From Roseomonas acroporae (GTDB lineage Bacteria > Pseudomonadota > Alphaproteobacteria > Acetobacterales > Acetobacteraceae), in NCBI RefSeq assembly GCF_023223525.1, contig NZ_JALPRX010000081.1:1-39315 (forward strand): a stretch of 39,315 bases of DNA. Reading direction: 5' to 3'. This document shows positions 1-8,349 of this stretch, one piece after another (within the stretch, counting starts at the first letter, position 1; each line of letters starts with the position of its first letter). A program made the position numbers and the translations under genes. Below the pieces are notes generated by a model that was not told where the DNA came from, searched no databases, and saw nothing but the letters and a program-made list of their open reading frames with translations.

Positions 1-75
1 CCCCGTTGGCACCAAGATTGCTCGGTCGTAACCGAGCGCGCGCCGCGCGCCGGTCCGACACGAGGAGAATCACGC

Positions 76-1173
76 ATGGAGCGACGCAGCCTGATCGGCG
101 CGGGCCTGGGGGCACCGGCCGCGCTCGCCGCCACGGGGCTCGCCGCGCCGGCCATCGCGCAGACGATGCCGGAGCTGCGCTGGCGCATGACGTCGAGCTT
201 CACCCGGCCGCTCGACATCACCTACGGCGCCGGCGAGTTCCTGGCCGAGAAGGTGGCGGAGCTGACGGACGGGAAGTTCCGCATCACCCAATACGCCGCC
301 GGCGAGCTGGTGCCCGCCTTCCAGGCGATGGATGCGGTGAGCGGCAACAGCGTCGAGATGGCGAGCTCGGCCGGGCTGTTCTTCACCGGCAAGGACACGG
401 CGCTGGCCTTCGCCACCACGGTGCCGTTCATGCTCAACGTCCGCCAGCAGCACGCCTGGCTGTACCAGGGCGGGGGGGCGGCGCTGCTGAACGAGGTGTT
501 CGCCAAATTCAACGTGCATGCGCTGCAACTGGGCAACACCGGCAACCAGATGGGCGGCTGGTTCCGGCGCGAGATCCGGGGCGTGGCGGATCTGGACGGC
601 CTCAAGATGCGCGTCGCCGGGCTGGCGGGCAACGTGATGGCCAAGTGCGGCGTGGTGCCGCAGCAGATCGCGCCCGGGGACATCTACCCCTCGCTGGAGC
701 GGGGCACGATCGACGCGGTGGAGTACATCGGCCCCTACGACGACGCCAAGCTCGGCTTCAACAAGGTGGCTCGGTACTACTACTACCCGGGCTGGGGCGA
801 GGGCGGGGCGATGTTCCAGGTCTTCGTCAACCGCGACCGCTGGCGCGAGCTGCCGCGCGCCTACCGCGCCGCGCTGGAGACGGCGAGCCTCGCGGGCAGC
901 ACCTGGATGCTCTCGCAGTACGACTGGAAGAACGTGGACGCGCTGTACCGGCTGGCGGCCGACGGCACGCAGCTGCGGCAATTCCCCAACGACGTGATCG
1001 ACGCGCTGTACCGCGCGGCGCAGGAGGTGTTCGCCGAGCAGTCGGCGGCGAACCCGATGTTCAAGCAGTTGCTGGAGAGCCAGGTGGCGTTCCGCGACCG
1101 CTCCTACGCCTACCATCAGGTAGCGGACTTCGCCTTCGACAGCATGATGCTGCGGCTGCGCCGGGGGCGCTGA
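76..1173 (+). CDS. TRAP transporter substrate-binding protein (DctP family)
   Basis: A 365-aa periplasmic solute receptor of the kind that feeds TRAP-type, sodium-driven uptake of organic (often carboxylate) ligands. The N-terminus is an export signal with a twin arginine (MERRSLIG, then an Ala/Gly-rich core and cleavage near AIAQ), so Tat export is plausible. The mature part begins with the 'LRWRMTSSF' strand typical of the family, followed by 'AGEFLAEKVAELTDGKFRI' and 'RGTIDAVEYIGPYDD', the ligand-loop region seen in TakP-like receptors. The ATG at 76 follows a clear AGGAG about 10 bases upstream. No DctQ or DctM membrane subunit lies downstream, since the next gene is convergent; if those subunits exist nearby they are outside the window. 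The ligand cannot be read from the sequence. Confidence 0.9.
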   Translation: MERRSLIGAGLGAPAALAATGLAAPAIAQTMPELRWRMTSSFTRPLDITYGAGEFLAEKVAELTDGKFRITQYAAGELVPAFQAMDAVSGNSVEMASSAGLFFTGKDTALAFATTVPFMLNVRQQHAWLYQGGGAALLNEVFAKFNVHALQLGNTGNQMGGWFRREIRGVADLDGLKMRVAGLAGNVMAKCGVVPQQIAPGDIYPSLERGTIDAVEYIGPYDDAKLGFNKVARYYYYPGWGEGGAMFQVFVNRDRWRELPRAYRAALETASLAGSTWMLSQYDWKNVDALYRLAADGTQLRQFPNDVIDALYRAAQEVFAEQSAANPMFKQLLESQVAFRDRSYAYHQVADFAFDSMMLRLRRGR

Positions 1174-1180
1174 GCGGCGG

Positions 1181-1201
1181 GGAGGGGGCCTCGCCCCCTC
1201 C
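1181..1201. terminator. GC-rich hairpin between convergent genes
   Basis: A perfect 8-bp stem GGAGGGGG/CCCCCTCC with a 5-base loop sits between the stop of the TRAP receptor and the stop of pssA. It has no T-run, so it is a candidate bidirectional terminator by position and structure only. Confidence 0.45.
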
Positions 1202-1231
1202 GTGCCTGCGCCCGGCCGGATCGTCCTGGCG

Positions 1232-2200
1232 TCAGCCGGTCGGGCCGGCGGCCTTCCGTTCCGGCGGCGCCGGCAGGTCCAGCAGGCCCTCCGCCTCGCG
1301 TCGCAGGCGGGCGAAGGAGCGGGCGGAGAAGGGCAGCATGCCGGCATAGATCAGCCCGCCCGCCGCCAGCGCCGCCCAGGGCTCGGCCACCAGCAGCGCC
1401 GCGTAGGCGCCGGTGCCGAGCAGCAGCGGCAGGATGTACTGCGCCGGCACCTTGAAGTTCTTGAAGCTCCAGGTGGGCAGGGTGCTGACCATCAGCGCGC
1501 CGGTCGCCACCAGCACGATGGCGACGAAGGCCGGGTGGCGGAAGGCGTTGGCCAGCCCGTACCAGCCCCAGCCGGTGCAGGCCAGCGAGGCGAAGAGCGG
1601 GAACAGCGCCACGGCGGCGGCGGCGGGCGCGGGGACGCCGGTGAAGAAGTTGTAGGCGTAGGCGGGCTTGGGCGGCTCGCTGCCCGGTGCCGCCTCGATC
1701 GCCGCGTTGAAGCGGGCGAGGCGCAGCGAGGAGCAGACGGCGAAGAGCAGGCAGGGCGCGAAGCCGAGGCCGTGCGAGGGCTCCAGCGACCACAGGTACA
1801 TCACCAGCGCCGGCGCCACACCGAAGTCGAGGAAGTCGGCCAGGCTGTCGAACTCGGCGCCGAAGCGGCTGGTGCCCTTGAGCAGGCGGGCGAGGCGGCC
1901 ATCCACCCCGTCGATCGCCGCGGCGAACACGATCAGCGCCGCGGCGTGCTCCCAGCGGTGCTCCAGCGCGAAGCGGATCGCGGTGAGGCCGGCGCAGAGG
2001 GCCAGCAGGGTCAGCAGGTTGGGGATCAGCCGGTTGAAGGACAGGCCCTGGAAGCGCGGCCGCGAGCGGGGGCGCCGGCGCAGCCGCCGGCGCGGCCGGA
2101 ATTCCCCCGCCGCGGCGGCCGGGGAACGCCCGTCCGGCGGCTCCGGCGCGTGGCGCGGCGGCGGGGCCGGGGTATCGGCCGGCGGCGGCAGGTCGCTCAT
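1232..2200 (-). CDS. pssA: CDP-diacylglycerol-serine O-phosphatidyltransferase
   Basis: A 322-aa integral membrane enzyme that makes phosphatidylserine from CDP-diacylglycerol and serine, the first step toward phosphatidylethanolamine. The complete CDP-alcohol phosphatidyltransferase signature D-G-x2-A-R-x8-G-x3-D-x3-D is present (from DGRLAR to DSLAD). About 70 Pro/Arg-rich residues precede the first transmembrane helix ([16 protein letters not shown]), which is longer than usual. The ATG overlaps the stop of psd as ATGA, so the two are translationally coupled and psd is upstream in the operon. The C-terminal tail after the last helix is short and basic. I see no frameshift or missing catalytic aspartate. 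Confidence 0.95.
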   Translation of the reverse strand: MSDLPPPADTPAPPPRHAPEPPDGRSPAAAAGEFRPRRRLRRRPRSRPRFQGLSFNRLIPNLLTLLALCAGLTAIRFALEHRWEHAAALIVFAAAIDGVDGRLARLLKGTSRFGAEFDSLADFLDFGVAPALVMYLWSLEPSHGLGFAPCLLFAVCSSLRLARFNAAIEAAPGSEPPKPAYAYNFFTGVPAPAAAAVALFPLFASLACTGWGWYGLANAFRHPAFVAIVLVATGALMVSTLPTWSFKNFKVPAQYILPLLLGTGAYAALLVAEPWAALAAGGLIYAGMLPFSARSFARLRREAEGLLDLPAPPERKAAGPTG

Positions 2201-2928
2201 GCCGGCGAGAAGGGCGAGCCGGGGGGAGCGGCGGGCGCCGGGCGCGACGCGGGGGCATCCTCCAGCAGCGCGATCACCGTCTCGCCGCCGATCATGGTCT
2301 GGCCTTCCACCACCAGCGGCTGCACGCCCTCCGGCAGGTAGAGGTCGGTCCGGCTGCCGAAGCGGATGATGCCGAAGCGCTCGCCGCCGGTCACCCGTTC
2401 GCCCTCGCGCACGTGGCAGAGGATGCGCCGCGCGATCAGGCCGGCGATCTGCACCACCGCCATGTCGCGCCCGTCCGGCAGGCGCAGCGCCAGGGCGTTG
2501 CGCTCGTTGTCCTCGCTCGCCTTGTCGAGGGCGGCGTTGACGAACTTGCCGTGCCGGTAGGCGATGCGGGTGACGGTGCCGTCGGCCGGCATCCGGTTCA
2601 CGTGCACGTCGAGCACGGAGAGGAAGGTGGCGACGCGCCAGCGCGGCTGCTCGCCGAGGCCGAGCTCGGCGGGCGGCACGGCGGGCGCCACCGAGACCAC
2701 CTTGCCGTCGGCCGGCGCTAGCACTGCCCCGCGGCGCGCGGGCGGGAAGCGCTCCGGGTCGCGGAAGAAGTAGAGGCAGAACAGGGTGAAGGCGAGGCCG
2801 AGCCAGAACAGCCAGCGGGTGAGCAGCAATCCGCCGAGGATTGCCACCACCACGCCGCCGGCGATGAAGGGCAGGCCCGCGCGGTGCGGCGGCGCCATGA
2901 CCATCCGCAGTGTGCGTCCGAGATCCAT
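2197..2928 (-). CDS. psd: phosphatidylserine decarboxylase proenzyme
   Basis: A 243-aa membrane-associated, pyruvoyl-dependent enzyme that decarboxylates phosphatidylserine to phosphatidylethanolamine. It is the short alphaproteobacterial form: two N-terminal hydrophobic helices (about residues 18-50), then FFRDPER, the ADGKVV strand, '[16 protein letters not shown]' with the conserved DVHVNR, and the self-cleavage site in [10 protein letters not shown]. There the Ser of GS should become the pyruvoyl group of the alpha chain. It is the first gene of a two-gene operon and its TGA overlaps the ATG of pssA. The ATG start lacks a strong Shine-Dalgarno. Upstream, only 49 bases separate it from a divergent gene. 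Confidence 0.95.
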   Translation of the reverse strand: MDLGRTLRMVMAPPHRAGLPFIAGGVVVAILGGLLLTRWLFWLGLAFTLFCLYFFRDPERFPPARRGAVLAPADGKVVSVAPAVPPAELGLGEQPRWRVATFLSVLDVHVNRMPADGTVTRIAYRHGKFVNAALDKASEDNERNALALRLPDGRDMAVVQIAGLIARRILCHVREGERVTGGERFGIIRFGSRTDLYLPEGVQPLVVEGQTMIGGETVIALLEDAPASRPAPAAPPGSPFSPA

Positions 2929-2940
2929 GCCGCGCGGTTA

Positions 2941-2954
2941 TGGTGTGTTCACCA
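2941..2954. promoter_or_regulatory. short dyad in the psd divergent spacer
   Basis: TGGTG-TGTT-CACCA, a perfect 5-bp inverted repeat, lies in the 49-base gap between psd (minus) and the small plus-strand gene at 2978. Both promoters must be in or near this gap, so an operator is possible. There is no second copy in the window to support it. Confidence 0.25.
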
Positions 2955-2977
2955 CTTCCGGGCAACCCTCCGGGGCC

Positions 2978-3454
2978 ATGAAGAACATCACGCTCGGCCC
3001 GTTCCGCGTGACCCCGGAGGGTGGCCTGATCCTGCGGGATCCGGCCCTGCGGCCGCAGCTCCGCTTCGCCTGGCGCGGCCGCCGCTGCGAGGCGGAGCTG
3101 GTCGGCGGGGGGCTTCGCCTGGGCGCCCTCGCCGGCAGCATCCCCTTCACGGCCGAGCCGGCCGGGACGCATCGGCCGGGCGTCTTCGCGGCGCTGCAGG
3201 ACCTGCCGGCCAGCCTGCCGGCGGGCTGGCGCCTCAGCCTGCTCGCCGATCACCGGATCCGGCTGGAGGCGGGGCAGCCCATGGCGCAGCCGGCCACGGC
3301 GATCGCCCTGGTCAGCGCGCTGGCGAATTTTGTCCTGACGCTCGAGCCCTACCTGTCGCGGCTGGAGGCGGTCGGGGTGCGCCGGCCCGCCACGGCATCG
3401 GTCGCGGCTTCGGGCGCGGCATCGCCGGCGGGCGCCGGCAGCGCGAGGACCTGA
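2978..3454 (+). CDS. conserved-looking small protein, unknown function
   Basis: A 158-aa protein I do not recognise. It has no signal peptide or clear membrane helix. The first 130 residues look like a folded, beta-rich domain (ITLGPFRVTPEGGLILRD, LRFAWRGRRCEAELVGG, GWRLSLLADHRIRLEAG) ending in a hydrophobic helix (ATAIALVSALANFVLTLEP). The last 30 residues are Ala/Ser/Gly-rich and likely disordered. It starts 49 bases from psd on the other strand. Its final 106 bases overlap, tail to tail, the 3' end of the LysM gene, so both proteins have low-complexity C-termini encoded by the same DNA. The ATG at 2978 is the only sensible start after the gap. That it is a real gene rests on the domain-like composition, not on a family match. 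Confidence 0.55.
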   Translation: MKNITLGPFRVTPEGGLILRDPALRPQLRFAWRGRRCEAELVGGGLRLGALAGSIPFTAEPAGTHRPGVFAALQDLPASLPAGWRLSLLADHRIRLEAGQPMAQPATAIALVSALANFVLTLEPYLSRLEAVGVRRPATASVAASGAASPAGAGSART

Positions 3455-4431
3455 CCGGTATAGATCCGGTCGGGGTCGCGGATGCGCGACCGGTTCGCCG
3501 CGTAGATCACCGTGTAGCGCGTGCCCTGGCCATAGGCCTGCCGGGCGATGCGCCAGAGGCTGAGGCCGGGCTGCACCACCGCCTGCCCGTCGCCGGGGGG
3601 CGCGCCGTCGCGCTGGAAGGGCAGCTCGATCCGCGCGGCGACCTGGCCGTCCTGGCGGATCTGGTCGAGGCGCAGCGTGTGCGGCCCGATGGCGGGCGCC
3701 AGCGCGGGCGCCAGGGACCAGCGGCCCGCCCCGTCGGTCCGCGCCTCGCCGGCCGGCTGCTGGTCCACGTAGAGACGCACCGTCCCGTTCGGCGCGCCGC
3801 TGCCGGCGAAGCGGATCCGCCCCGCCTCGTCGTAGTCCACCAGGTCGACGGCGAGTCCCGCCGTGGCGCCGCCCTGGACCAGCCGGGAGGGCGTCGCGGC
3901 ATCCGGGCCCAGCAGCACCACGAGCGGCGCCTCGCCGCGCACCGGCTCGTCGCCGGGCCGGCCGGGCGTGGCGGGGGGCGGGTCGGGCACCACGACGACG
4001 GCCGACTCGGCGCCGCTCCGCACCGGCCCGCCGGCATGGTGGACGCGCAGGCTGAGCAGATGCGCGCCCGGCGGCAGCGGCTCGGCCGGCAGGATCACCC
4101 AGAGCCCCTGGGCATCGGCGCGGGCGCGGCCGATCTCCCGGTCGTTGGCGAGCAGCACCACCTCCGCCGCGGCGCCGGCCCGGCCGGCCACCACCGCCGT
4201 GCCGCGGGCGCCGACACGGGCGATGTCGAGCCGCGGCGCGATCGGCGTGGCGGCGTCGCGGCCGGGGGGCGGCGCGGCGGGCGCCGGCACCGCCGCCGGG
4301 GCGGGCCGGGCGTCGGGCACGGGCGGGCCGGGCTGGTCGCGCAGCCGCGCGACCAGCATCGCGCCGGCCAGGACCGCCGCGGCGCCGAGCAGTCCGGCAG
4401 CCGCGCGGCCTCCACCTGTCCTCTCCGCCAT
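3349..4431 (-). CDS. LysM domain protein, envelope-anchored
   Basis: A 360-aa protein with one N-terminal membrane segment (about residues 11-28), a Pro/Ala-rich linker to about residue 55, two or three Ig/Big-like beta repeats (each with a GxGRWSLAPAL- or GLWVILPAEPL-type strand) and a C-terminal LysM module. The LysM module starts at VVQPGLSLWRIARQAYG and ends at 'RIYTGQVLALP'; the asparagine and Ile of YAANRSRIRDPDRI are typical. Architecture and likely role (peptidoglycan binding in the periplasm) match LysM proteins that are common in alphaproteobacteria as single genes. The stop is TAG, rare in this window. Its 3' end overlaps the unknown gene at 2978-3454 by 106 bases. It is divergent from the cytochrome b561 gene, with a 139-base gap. 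Confidence 0.8.
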   Translation of the reverse strand: MAERTGGGRAAAGLLGAAAVLAGAMLVARLRDQPGPPVPDARPAPAAVPAPAAPPPGRDAATPIAPRLDIARVGARGTAVVAGRAGAAAEVVLLANDREIGRARADAQGLWVILPAEPLPPGAHLLSLRVHHAGGPVRSGAESAVVVVPDPPPATPGRPGDEPVRGEAPLVVLLGPDAATPSRLVQGGATAGLAVDLVDYDEAGRIRFAGSGAPNGTVRLYVDQQPAGEARTDGAGRWSLAPALAPAIGPHTLRLDQIRQDGQVAARIELPFQRDGAPPGDGQAVVQPGLSLWRIARQAYGQGTRYTVIYAANRSRIRDPDRIYTGQVLALPAPAGDAAPEAATDAVAGRRTPTASSRDR

Positions 4432-4570
4432 GCCAGGGTAACTAGGGTCAGCGCCGGCCGCGGGACAAGCGGCGAATCGGGTCCCGCCCGGTCCCGGGCC
4501 GCGGCACGGCCGGCCCCGGCCGGAAAGCCGGCAGGCGCGGCGCGCGGGAAGGCGGAGCGGGAGAGGCTGG

Positions 4571-5230
4571 ATGCAGGCGTTGCACCGCGTGAAGGTGTGG
4601 GACGGCTGGGTGCGCCTGTTCCACTGGTCGATCGTGCTGCTGGTCGGCGCCTCCTGGCTGACCTACGAGAAGGGCTGGATGGAGCTGCACCTGCTCTCCG
4701 GCTACGTCATCCTGGCGCTGCTGCTGTTCCGCGTCGCCTGGGGCTTCGTCGGCTCCGACACGGCGCGCTTCGCCCGCTTCCTGCGCTCGCCGCTCGCGGC
4801 GCTGCGCCATCTCGGCGAATTCCGCCATCGCGGCCCGGACACCGAGATCGGCCACAACGCCGCCGGCGGCTGGATGGTGCTGGTGATGCTGGGCCTGCTG
4901 CTGTTCCAGGCGGGCACCGGGCTGTTCAGCAACGACCAGGTCTTCACCAGCGGGCCGCTGGCGCGCTTCGTCAGCGGCGAGACCAGCGACCGGCTCAGCG
5001 GCCTGCACGCGCGCAACTTCAACCTGATCCTGGCGGCGGTGGCGCTGCACGTGCTGGCGGTGCTGGCCTACGCGCTGCTGCGTCGGCACGACCTGGTCAG
5101 GCCCATGGTCACGGGCTGGAAGAAGCTGCCGGCCGGCGCCGTGGCGCCGCGCCTCGGGCGGCCGGCACTGGCCGCGGGGCTGCTCGCCGGGTCCGCGGCG
5201 ATCGTCTGGCTCATCGCCAGCCTCGGCTGA
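4571..5230 (+). CDS. cytochrome b561-type di-heme membrane protein
   Basis: A 219-aa, four-to-five helix membrane cytochrome of the b561/Ni-Fe-hydrogenase b-subunit superfamily, carrying electrons between the quinone pool and a periplasmic partner. It begins with the family hallmark 'VKVWDGWVRLFHWSIV' (His18), then a second histidine in MELHLLSGY, and two more in the later helices (SGLHARN and AVALHVLAV), enough for bis-His ligation of two hemes. 'GHNAAGGWMVL' between them is also family-typical. It stands convergent to a cytochrome c' gene, which suggests but does not prove a shared electron path. The final helix lies after a short basic loop. The ATG at 4571 follows a GGAGCGGGAGAGG stretch. 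Confidence 0.88.
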   Translation: MQALHRVKVWDGWVRLFHWSIVLLVGASWLTYEKGWMELHLLSGYVILALLLFRVAWGFVGSDTARFARFLRSPLAALRHLGEFRHRGPDTEIGHNAAGGWMVLVMLGLLLFQAGTGLFSNDQVFTSGPLARFVSGETSDRLSGLHARNFNLILAAVALHVLAVLAYALLRRHDLVRPMVTGWKKLPAGAVAPRLGRPALAAGLLAGSAAIVWLIASLG

Positions 5231-5361
5231 GCCGGGCTCGCCGGGGCGGGCCCGGCCATGGCGCAGGGCGGGGGCGAAGGGCGGGGCACCGGCCGCGGGC
5301 GCCCCCAGGTCGGCCCCGTCCGCCGGTCCCCGTCCGCCGGCCCCGCTCCCCGTGGCCCGGC

Positions 5362-5820
5362 TCAGCGCAGCCGGAAGCCGCGGTGGCAACCGCCGCAGGC
5401 CTGCCCGACCTCGCGGAAGGCGCCGGCGGTGGCCGCCTGGTTGCCGCTCTGCGCCGCGGCGCGCAGCGCCTCCAGTCGGGCGACGATGGTGGCGCTGGCC
5501 TGCTCGAAGCCGGCGCGGTCGGTCCAGACCGCCGGCGCCGCCTTGGTGTCGCCCCGGTCGGAGCCGGGCGGGAACAGGGTGGGGAACTGGCGGAACCAGG
5601 CCAGCATGTCGTCGGCCCGCTCCACCACCGGGCCGACGTCGCCGCGCCCGTCCACGATGCCCTTGATCGCCTCCGCGTGCTGGCCCATCCGCTTGAGCCC
5701 GGCGCGCCGCTGGGCGATGACGTCGCCGGCGGCCTGCGCCAGGGCGTCCCCGGGCGGCAGCGCCGTGCCGGCGAGCAGCCCGACCGTCAGCAGGCTGGTG
5801 GCGAAAACCCGGAGTCGCAT
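5362..5820 (-). CDS. cytochrome c' (class II c-type cytochrome)
   Basis: A 152-aa secreted protein: a signal peptide of about 28 residues (MRLRVFATSLL to GDALA) followed by a four-helix bundle and a C-terminal heme site CGGCH (VGQACGGCHRGFRLR). A single CxxCH near the C-terminus is diagnostic of class II cytochromes c. Members bind NO/CO or act in periplasmic electron transfer. 'RRAGLKRMGQHAEAIK' supplies the conserved Arg and Met of helix A. The start at 5820 is chosen because it opens a clean signal peptide and has a GGGGAA ribosome site 8 bases upstream; longer in-frame extensions have no such features. It is convergent with the cytochrome b561 gene. Confidence 0.9.
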   Translation of the reverse strand: MRLRVFATSLLTVGLLAGTALPPGDALAQAAGDVIAQRRAGLKRMGQHAEAIKGIVDGRGDVGPVVERADDMLAWFRQFPTLFPPGSDRGDTKAAPAVWTDRAGFEQASATIVARLEALRAAAQSGNQAATAGAFREVGQACGGCHRGFRLR

Positions 5821-6022
5821 CCCGATTCCCCGTTTCCTGGTGTATTGCCACCGGAGTGTCAGGTCCCGACACCCTCTGGCAAGGCGTCCGGCAGAAGGCG
5901 CCGCGGGAAAGGAGGAGGCGGTCCGGCAACGGCAACCGCCGGGCCGCGGCGCCCTCGCGACGCGGGCCCGTCGTTTCCCCGGTGGCGATGCCCTTCGCCG
6001 CCGGGTCACGCAAGGAATCGAC

Positions 6023-6610
6023 ATGTCTGCTTCCCTCCGCTCCATCGCCGTCTTCTGCGGCGCCCGACATGGCCGGGACCCGGCGCACACCGAGGCGGCG
6101 CGGGCGCTCGGCGCAGGGCTGGCCGAACGCGGCCTCGCCCTGGTCTATGGCGGCGGCGGCGTCGGCCTGATGGGAGAGATGGCGGGCGCCGCGCTCGCGG
6201 CCGGCGGCGTGGTGCGCGGGGTGATCCCCGAATTCCTGACCCGCCGCGAGCAGCCCCAGGCCGACCTCCTGCAACTCGAGGTCACCGACAGCATGCACGA
6301 GCGCAAGGCGCGCATGTTCGAGCTGGCCGACGCCTTCATCGTGCTGTCGGGCGGCCTCGGCACGCTCGACGAGGCGGTGGAGATCCTGACCTGGAAGCAG
6401 CTCCGCCTGCACGACAAGCCGGTGGTCATCCTCGACATCGCGGGCTGGGCGCAGCCTCTGCTGGCGCTGATCGAGGCCATGATCGGGATGGGCTTCGCCT
6501 CGGAGGCAGACCGCGGGTTGTTCCACGTCGCGCGCACCGTGCCGGAGGCGCTCGCGCTGCTGGGGCGCCTGCATGGCGGCGACCAGGTGGTGCCGGCCGA
6601 CAGGCTCTGA
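6023..6610 (+). CDS. LOG family protein (nucleoside 5'-monophosphate phosphoribohydrolase)
   Basis: A 195-aa cytosolic Rossmann-like enzyme of the LONELY GUY family, which removes the base from nucleoside 5'-monophosphates (cytokinin ribotides in plants, AMP and others in bacteria). The catalytic signature PGGxGTxxE appears as SGGLGTLDE, with Ser replacing the usual Pro. The upstream 'VYGGGGVGLMGEMAGAAL' strand-loop and 'MHERKAR' are both present and correctly spaced. The length is normal. It is a single gene transcribed toward tRNA-Pro. The ATG at 6023 follows AAGGA at a suitable distance. Confidence 0.9.
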   Translation: MSASLRSIAVFCGARHGRDPAHTEAARALGAGLAERGLALVYGGGGVGLMGEMAGAALAAGGVVRGVIPEFLTRREQPQADLLQLEVTDSMHERKARMFELADAFIVLSGGLGTLDEAVEILTWKQLRLHDKPVVILDIAGWAQPLLALIEAMIGMGFASEADRGLFHVARTVPEALALLGRLHGGDQVVPADRL

Positions 6611-6814
6611 CGCCGGGCGCCCGGGACCTCCGGCGATCCGCCCCGCCCACCGCCCCCGCCCACCGGCCCCCATCCATCCGGCCACTTCCAGCCGTCCACG
6701 TCCATCCGGCGTGCCGGGAAGGATGCCCGGTCCCCGCGAGGGGAGAATCGGGGGAAGGCGTTCCGGCGCATGGCAGGGTGCCGCCCGATGGCGGGGCAGG
6801 ATGCGCGGGGTGGC

Positions 6815-6843
6815 TTGCCGGCCGCGGGGAGGGCCGCTATATG
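6815..6843 (+). promoter_or_regulatory. sigma-70-type promoter of tRNA-Pro
   Basis: TTGCCG (6815-6820), a 17-base spacer and TATATG (6838-6843) make the best consensus-like promoter in this gap. The predicted start of transcription near 6850 leaves a 5' leader of about 55 bases before the tRNA. Confidence 0.55.
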
Positions 6844-6905
6844 GCCCGCCTCCGCCGCGATCGGCGCCGGCATCGGCCGGCAGCATGAGGCGTCGGGGCA
6901 GGTGA

Positions 6906-6982
6906 CGGAGTGTAGCTCAGCCTGGTAGAGCACTGTGTTCGGGACGCAGGGGCCGGAGGTTCGAATCCTCTCACTCCGACCA
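6906..6982 (+). tRNA. tRNA-Pro (anticodon CGG)
   Basis: A 77-base cloverleaf with encoded CCA. The acceptor stem CGGAGTG pairs with CACTCCG. The D arm is GCTCAGCCTGGTAGAGC. The anticodon stem CTGTG/CGCAG encloses the loop TTCGGGA, giving anticodon CGG, which reads the proline codon CCG. The T arm contains GGTTCGAATCC. C at position 1 paired with G72 is typical of tRNA-Pro. It is followed within 8 bases by a strong terminator and appears monocistronic. No integrase or att-like duplication of its 3' end was seen. Confidence 0.96.
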
Positions 6983-6989
6983 ACCCGAA

Positions 6990-7025
6990 GCCCGCCGGAC
7001 CCCTGGTCCGGCGGGCTTTTTCTTT
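6990..7025 (+). terminator. Rho-independent terminator after tRNA-Pro
   Basis: A perfect 12-bp stem GCCCGCCGGACC/GGTCCGGCGGGC with a CCT loop is followed by TTTTTCTTTT. It is the only canonical hairpin-plus-T-run terminator in the window. Confidence 0.93.
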
Positions 7026-7213
7026 TCCGCGCCCGGTTCCGCCCGCCGCCCCCGACGCGGCGGCCGGATGCGCCTCGGGATCGCCGGACGTTCCGGCCCG
7101 GCCGACGGGGCCGTCCCCGCTCCCAAATCCCTCCACGGCTTCCGGCCGATTCCCCGGCACGGCCCTGCCTCCCGCGACGGGTGCGGCGCCCCGGGCTCCG
7201 GCCGGGCCGGGAC

Positions 7214-7320
7214 CTAGAGCATTTTCAAGCTGAGCGTCCTCGCTCAGCGGCTCGGAAAATGCGCCGGATCAAAGGCTGGAGCCGTTCCGGCCTGATACAG
7301 TCAGGCTGGATCGGCTCTAG
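7214..7320. repeat. Family A double-hairpin element, copy 1
   Basis: A 107-base element with CTAGAGC at the left and GCTCTAG at the right. The first hairpin pairs GCATTTTC with GAAAATGC around GCTGAGCG/CGCTCAGC. The second runs from GAGCCGTTCCGGCCTGA to TCAGGCTGGATCGGCTC. A second copy at 32344-32451 is almost identical over the whole length. The right end provides the TAG stop of the DUF2842 gene on the minus strand. It may serve as a terminator, but the conserved sequence between unrelated genes shows it is a dispersed element. Confidence 0.9.
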
Positions 7321-7526
7321 CGCCGCCGTCCCCGCCCCGCCCAGAGCATCAGGTGATGCGCGGGCCAGGCCCACAGCACGCCCGCGGCCAGGAAGTAGAG
7401 GGCCTGCACCGTCCAGTGCATCCCCAGCACCCGGTCGGCGAGCACCACGGCCAGCGCGACGTAGAGCACGAAGCCGACGATTCCGACCGGGACGGCGATG
7501 GCGGCGCGAGACATGGGCCGCGACAT
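7317..7526 (-). CDS. DUF2842 family small membrane protein
   Basis: A 69-aa protein with two transmembrane helices ([20 protein letters not shown] and [20 protein letters not shown]), matching the DUF2842 family of small alphaproteobacterial inner-membrane proteins of unknown function. The conserved WxxQxLYFxxAGxxWxxPxxxL pattern of the second helix is visible. The start at 7526 is preferred over the Met four codons later because GGCGGGGGTGGC lies directly upstream. The TAG stop lies in the edge of a dispersed repeat, so the very C-terminus (GRGRRR) may have been set by the insertion. It is divergent from apt, with a 216-base gap. Confidence 0.75.
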   Translation of the reverse strand: MSRPMSRAAIAVPVGIVGFVLYVALAVVLADRVLGMHWTVQALYFLAAGVLWAWPAHHLMLWAGRGRRR

Positions 7527-7742
7527 GCCACCCCCGCCATCCGCCCGGCAAGCGCGACGGCCTCCGACGGTCCCCGAGGTTGCCCCGGCTCTCGCCCGCT
7601 GCTTAAGGTGCGCCGCCGATGGGCCGATCGGCGGCGGCGGGGCGCGCGACGGCGCGTGCCCGCCGCTCTCGCCGCCACGGCCACCCGATCCGCAGCCGAA
7701 CGTGCCGCGCCACCGCCGGCGGCGCCCTGGAGAGATTCCGGC

Positions 7743-8288
7743 ATGACATCGCCGCTCAAAGACGACCCGACGATCGACCTGCGCGAGCATGTTCGCGGCA
7801 TCCCGGACTTCCCGAAGCCCGGCATCCTGTTCTACGACATCTCGACCCTGCTGCGGCACGGCCCGGCGTGGCGCACGGCCATGGCGCGGCTGGCGGCGCT
7901 GATCGCTCCGTACCGGCCGGACCTGCTGGCGGGGATCGAGAGCCGCGGCTTCCTGGTGGCGGCGCCGCTGGCGCTGGAACTCGGGCTCGGCTTCGTCATG
8001 CTGCGCAAGCCGCGCAAGCTGCCGGGCCTGACGCTCGGCCTGAACTACGCGCTGGAGTACGGCACCGACCGCATCGAGATGCAGGCGGATGCGGTGCAGC
8101 CCGGCCAGCGGGTGATCCTGCTCGACGACCTGCTGGCCACGGGCGGCACCATGGCCGCCGGCATCGCGTTGCTGCGGCAGGCCGGGGCCGAGGTGCCGGC
8201 GGCGGCGGCGCTGATCGAGCTGACCTTCCTCGGCGGCAGGCAGCGGCTGGACGTGCCCTTCGAGTCGCTGCTTGCCTACGAGAGTTGA
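7743..8288 (+). CDS. apt: adenine phosphoribosyltransferase
   Basis: A 181-aa cytosolic purine-salvage enzyme converting adenine and PRPP to AMP and pyrophosphate. It has the APRT N-terminal '[18 protein letters not shown]', the '[18 protein letters not shown]' loop, and the PRPP-binding motif [13 protein letters not shown], followed by the GGR near the C-terminus. The length is normal and I see no altered catalytic residue. A receptor-like gene starts 61 bases downstream on the same strand and may be co-transcribed. Confidence 0.95.
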   Translation: MTSPLKDDPTIDLREHVRGIPDFPKPGILFYDISTLLRHGPAWRTAMARLAALIAPYRPDLLAGIESRGFLVAAPLALELGLGFVMLRKPRKLPGLTLGLNYALEYGTDRIEMQADAVQPGQRVILLDDLLATGGTMAAGIALLRQAGAEVPAAAALIELTFLGGRQRLDVPFESLLAYES

Positions 8289-8349
8289 GAGCCGGAGCGG
8301 CGCGGCCGGCGGCGGCCGGATGAGCGGGCCGGATGAGCGGGAGGGAGGC

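Noticed and set aside
2884-6888. A 1334-codon open frame on the plus strand
   Set aside because: It is a shadow in high-GC DNA. It overlaps genes with clear families in other frames (LysM, cytochrome b561, cytochrome c', LOG), and its translation is Arg/Gly/Ala-rich with no fold signal.
6906-7320. tRNA-Pro as integration site of an island
   Set aside because: No integrase gene and no second copy of the tRNA 3' end was seen; housekeeping genes flank both sides.
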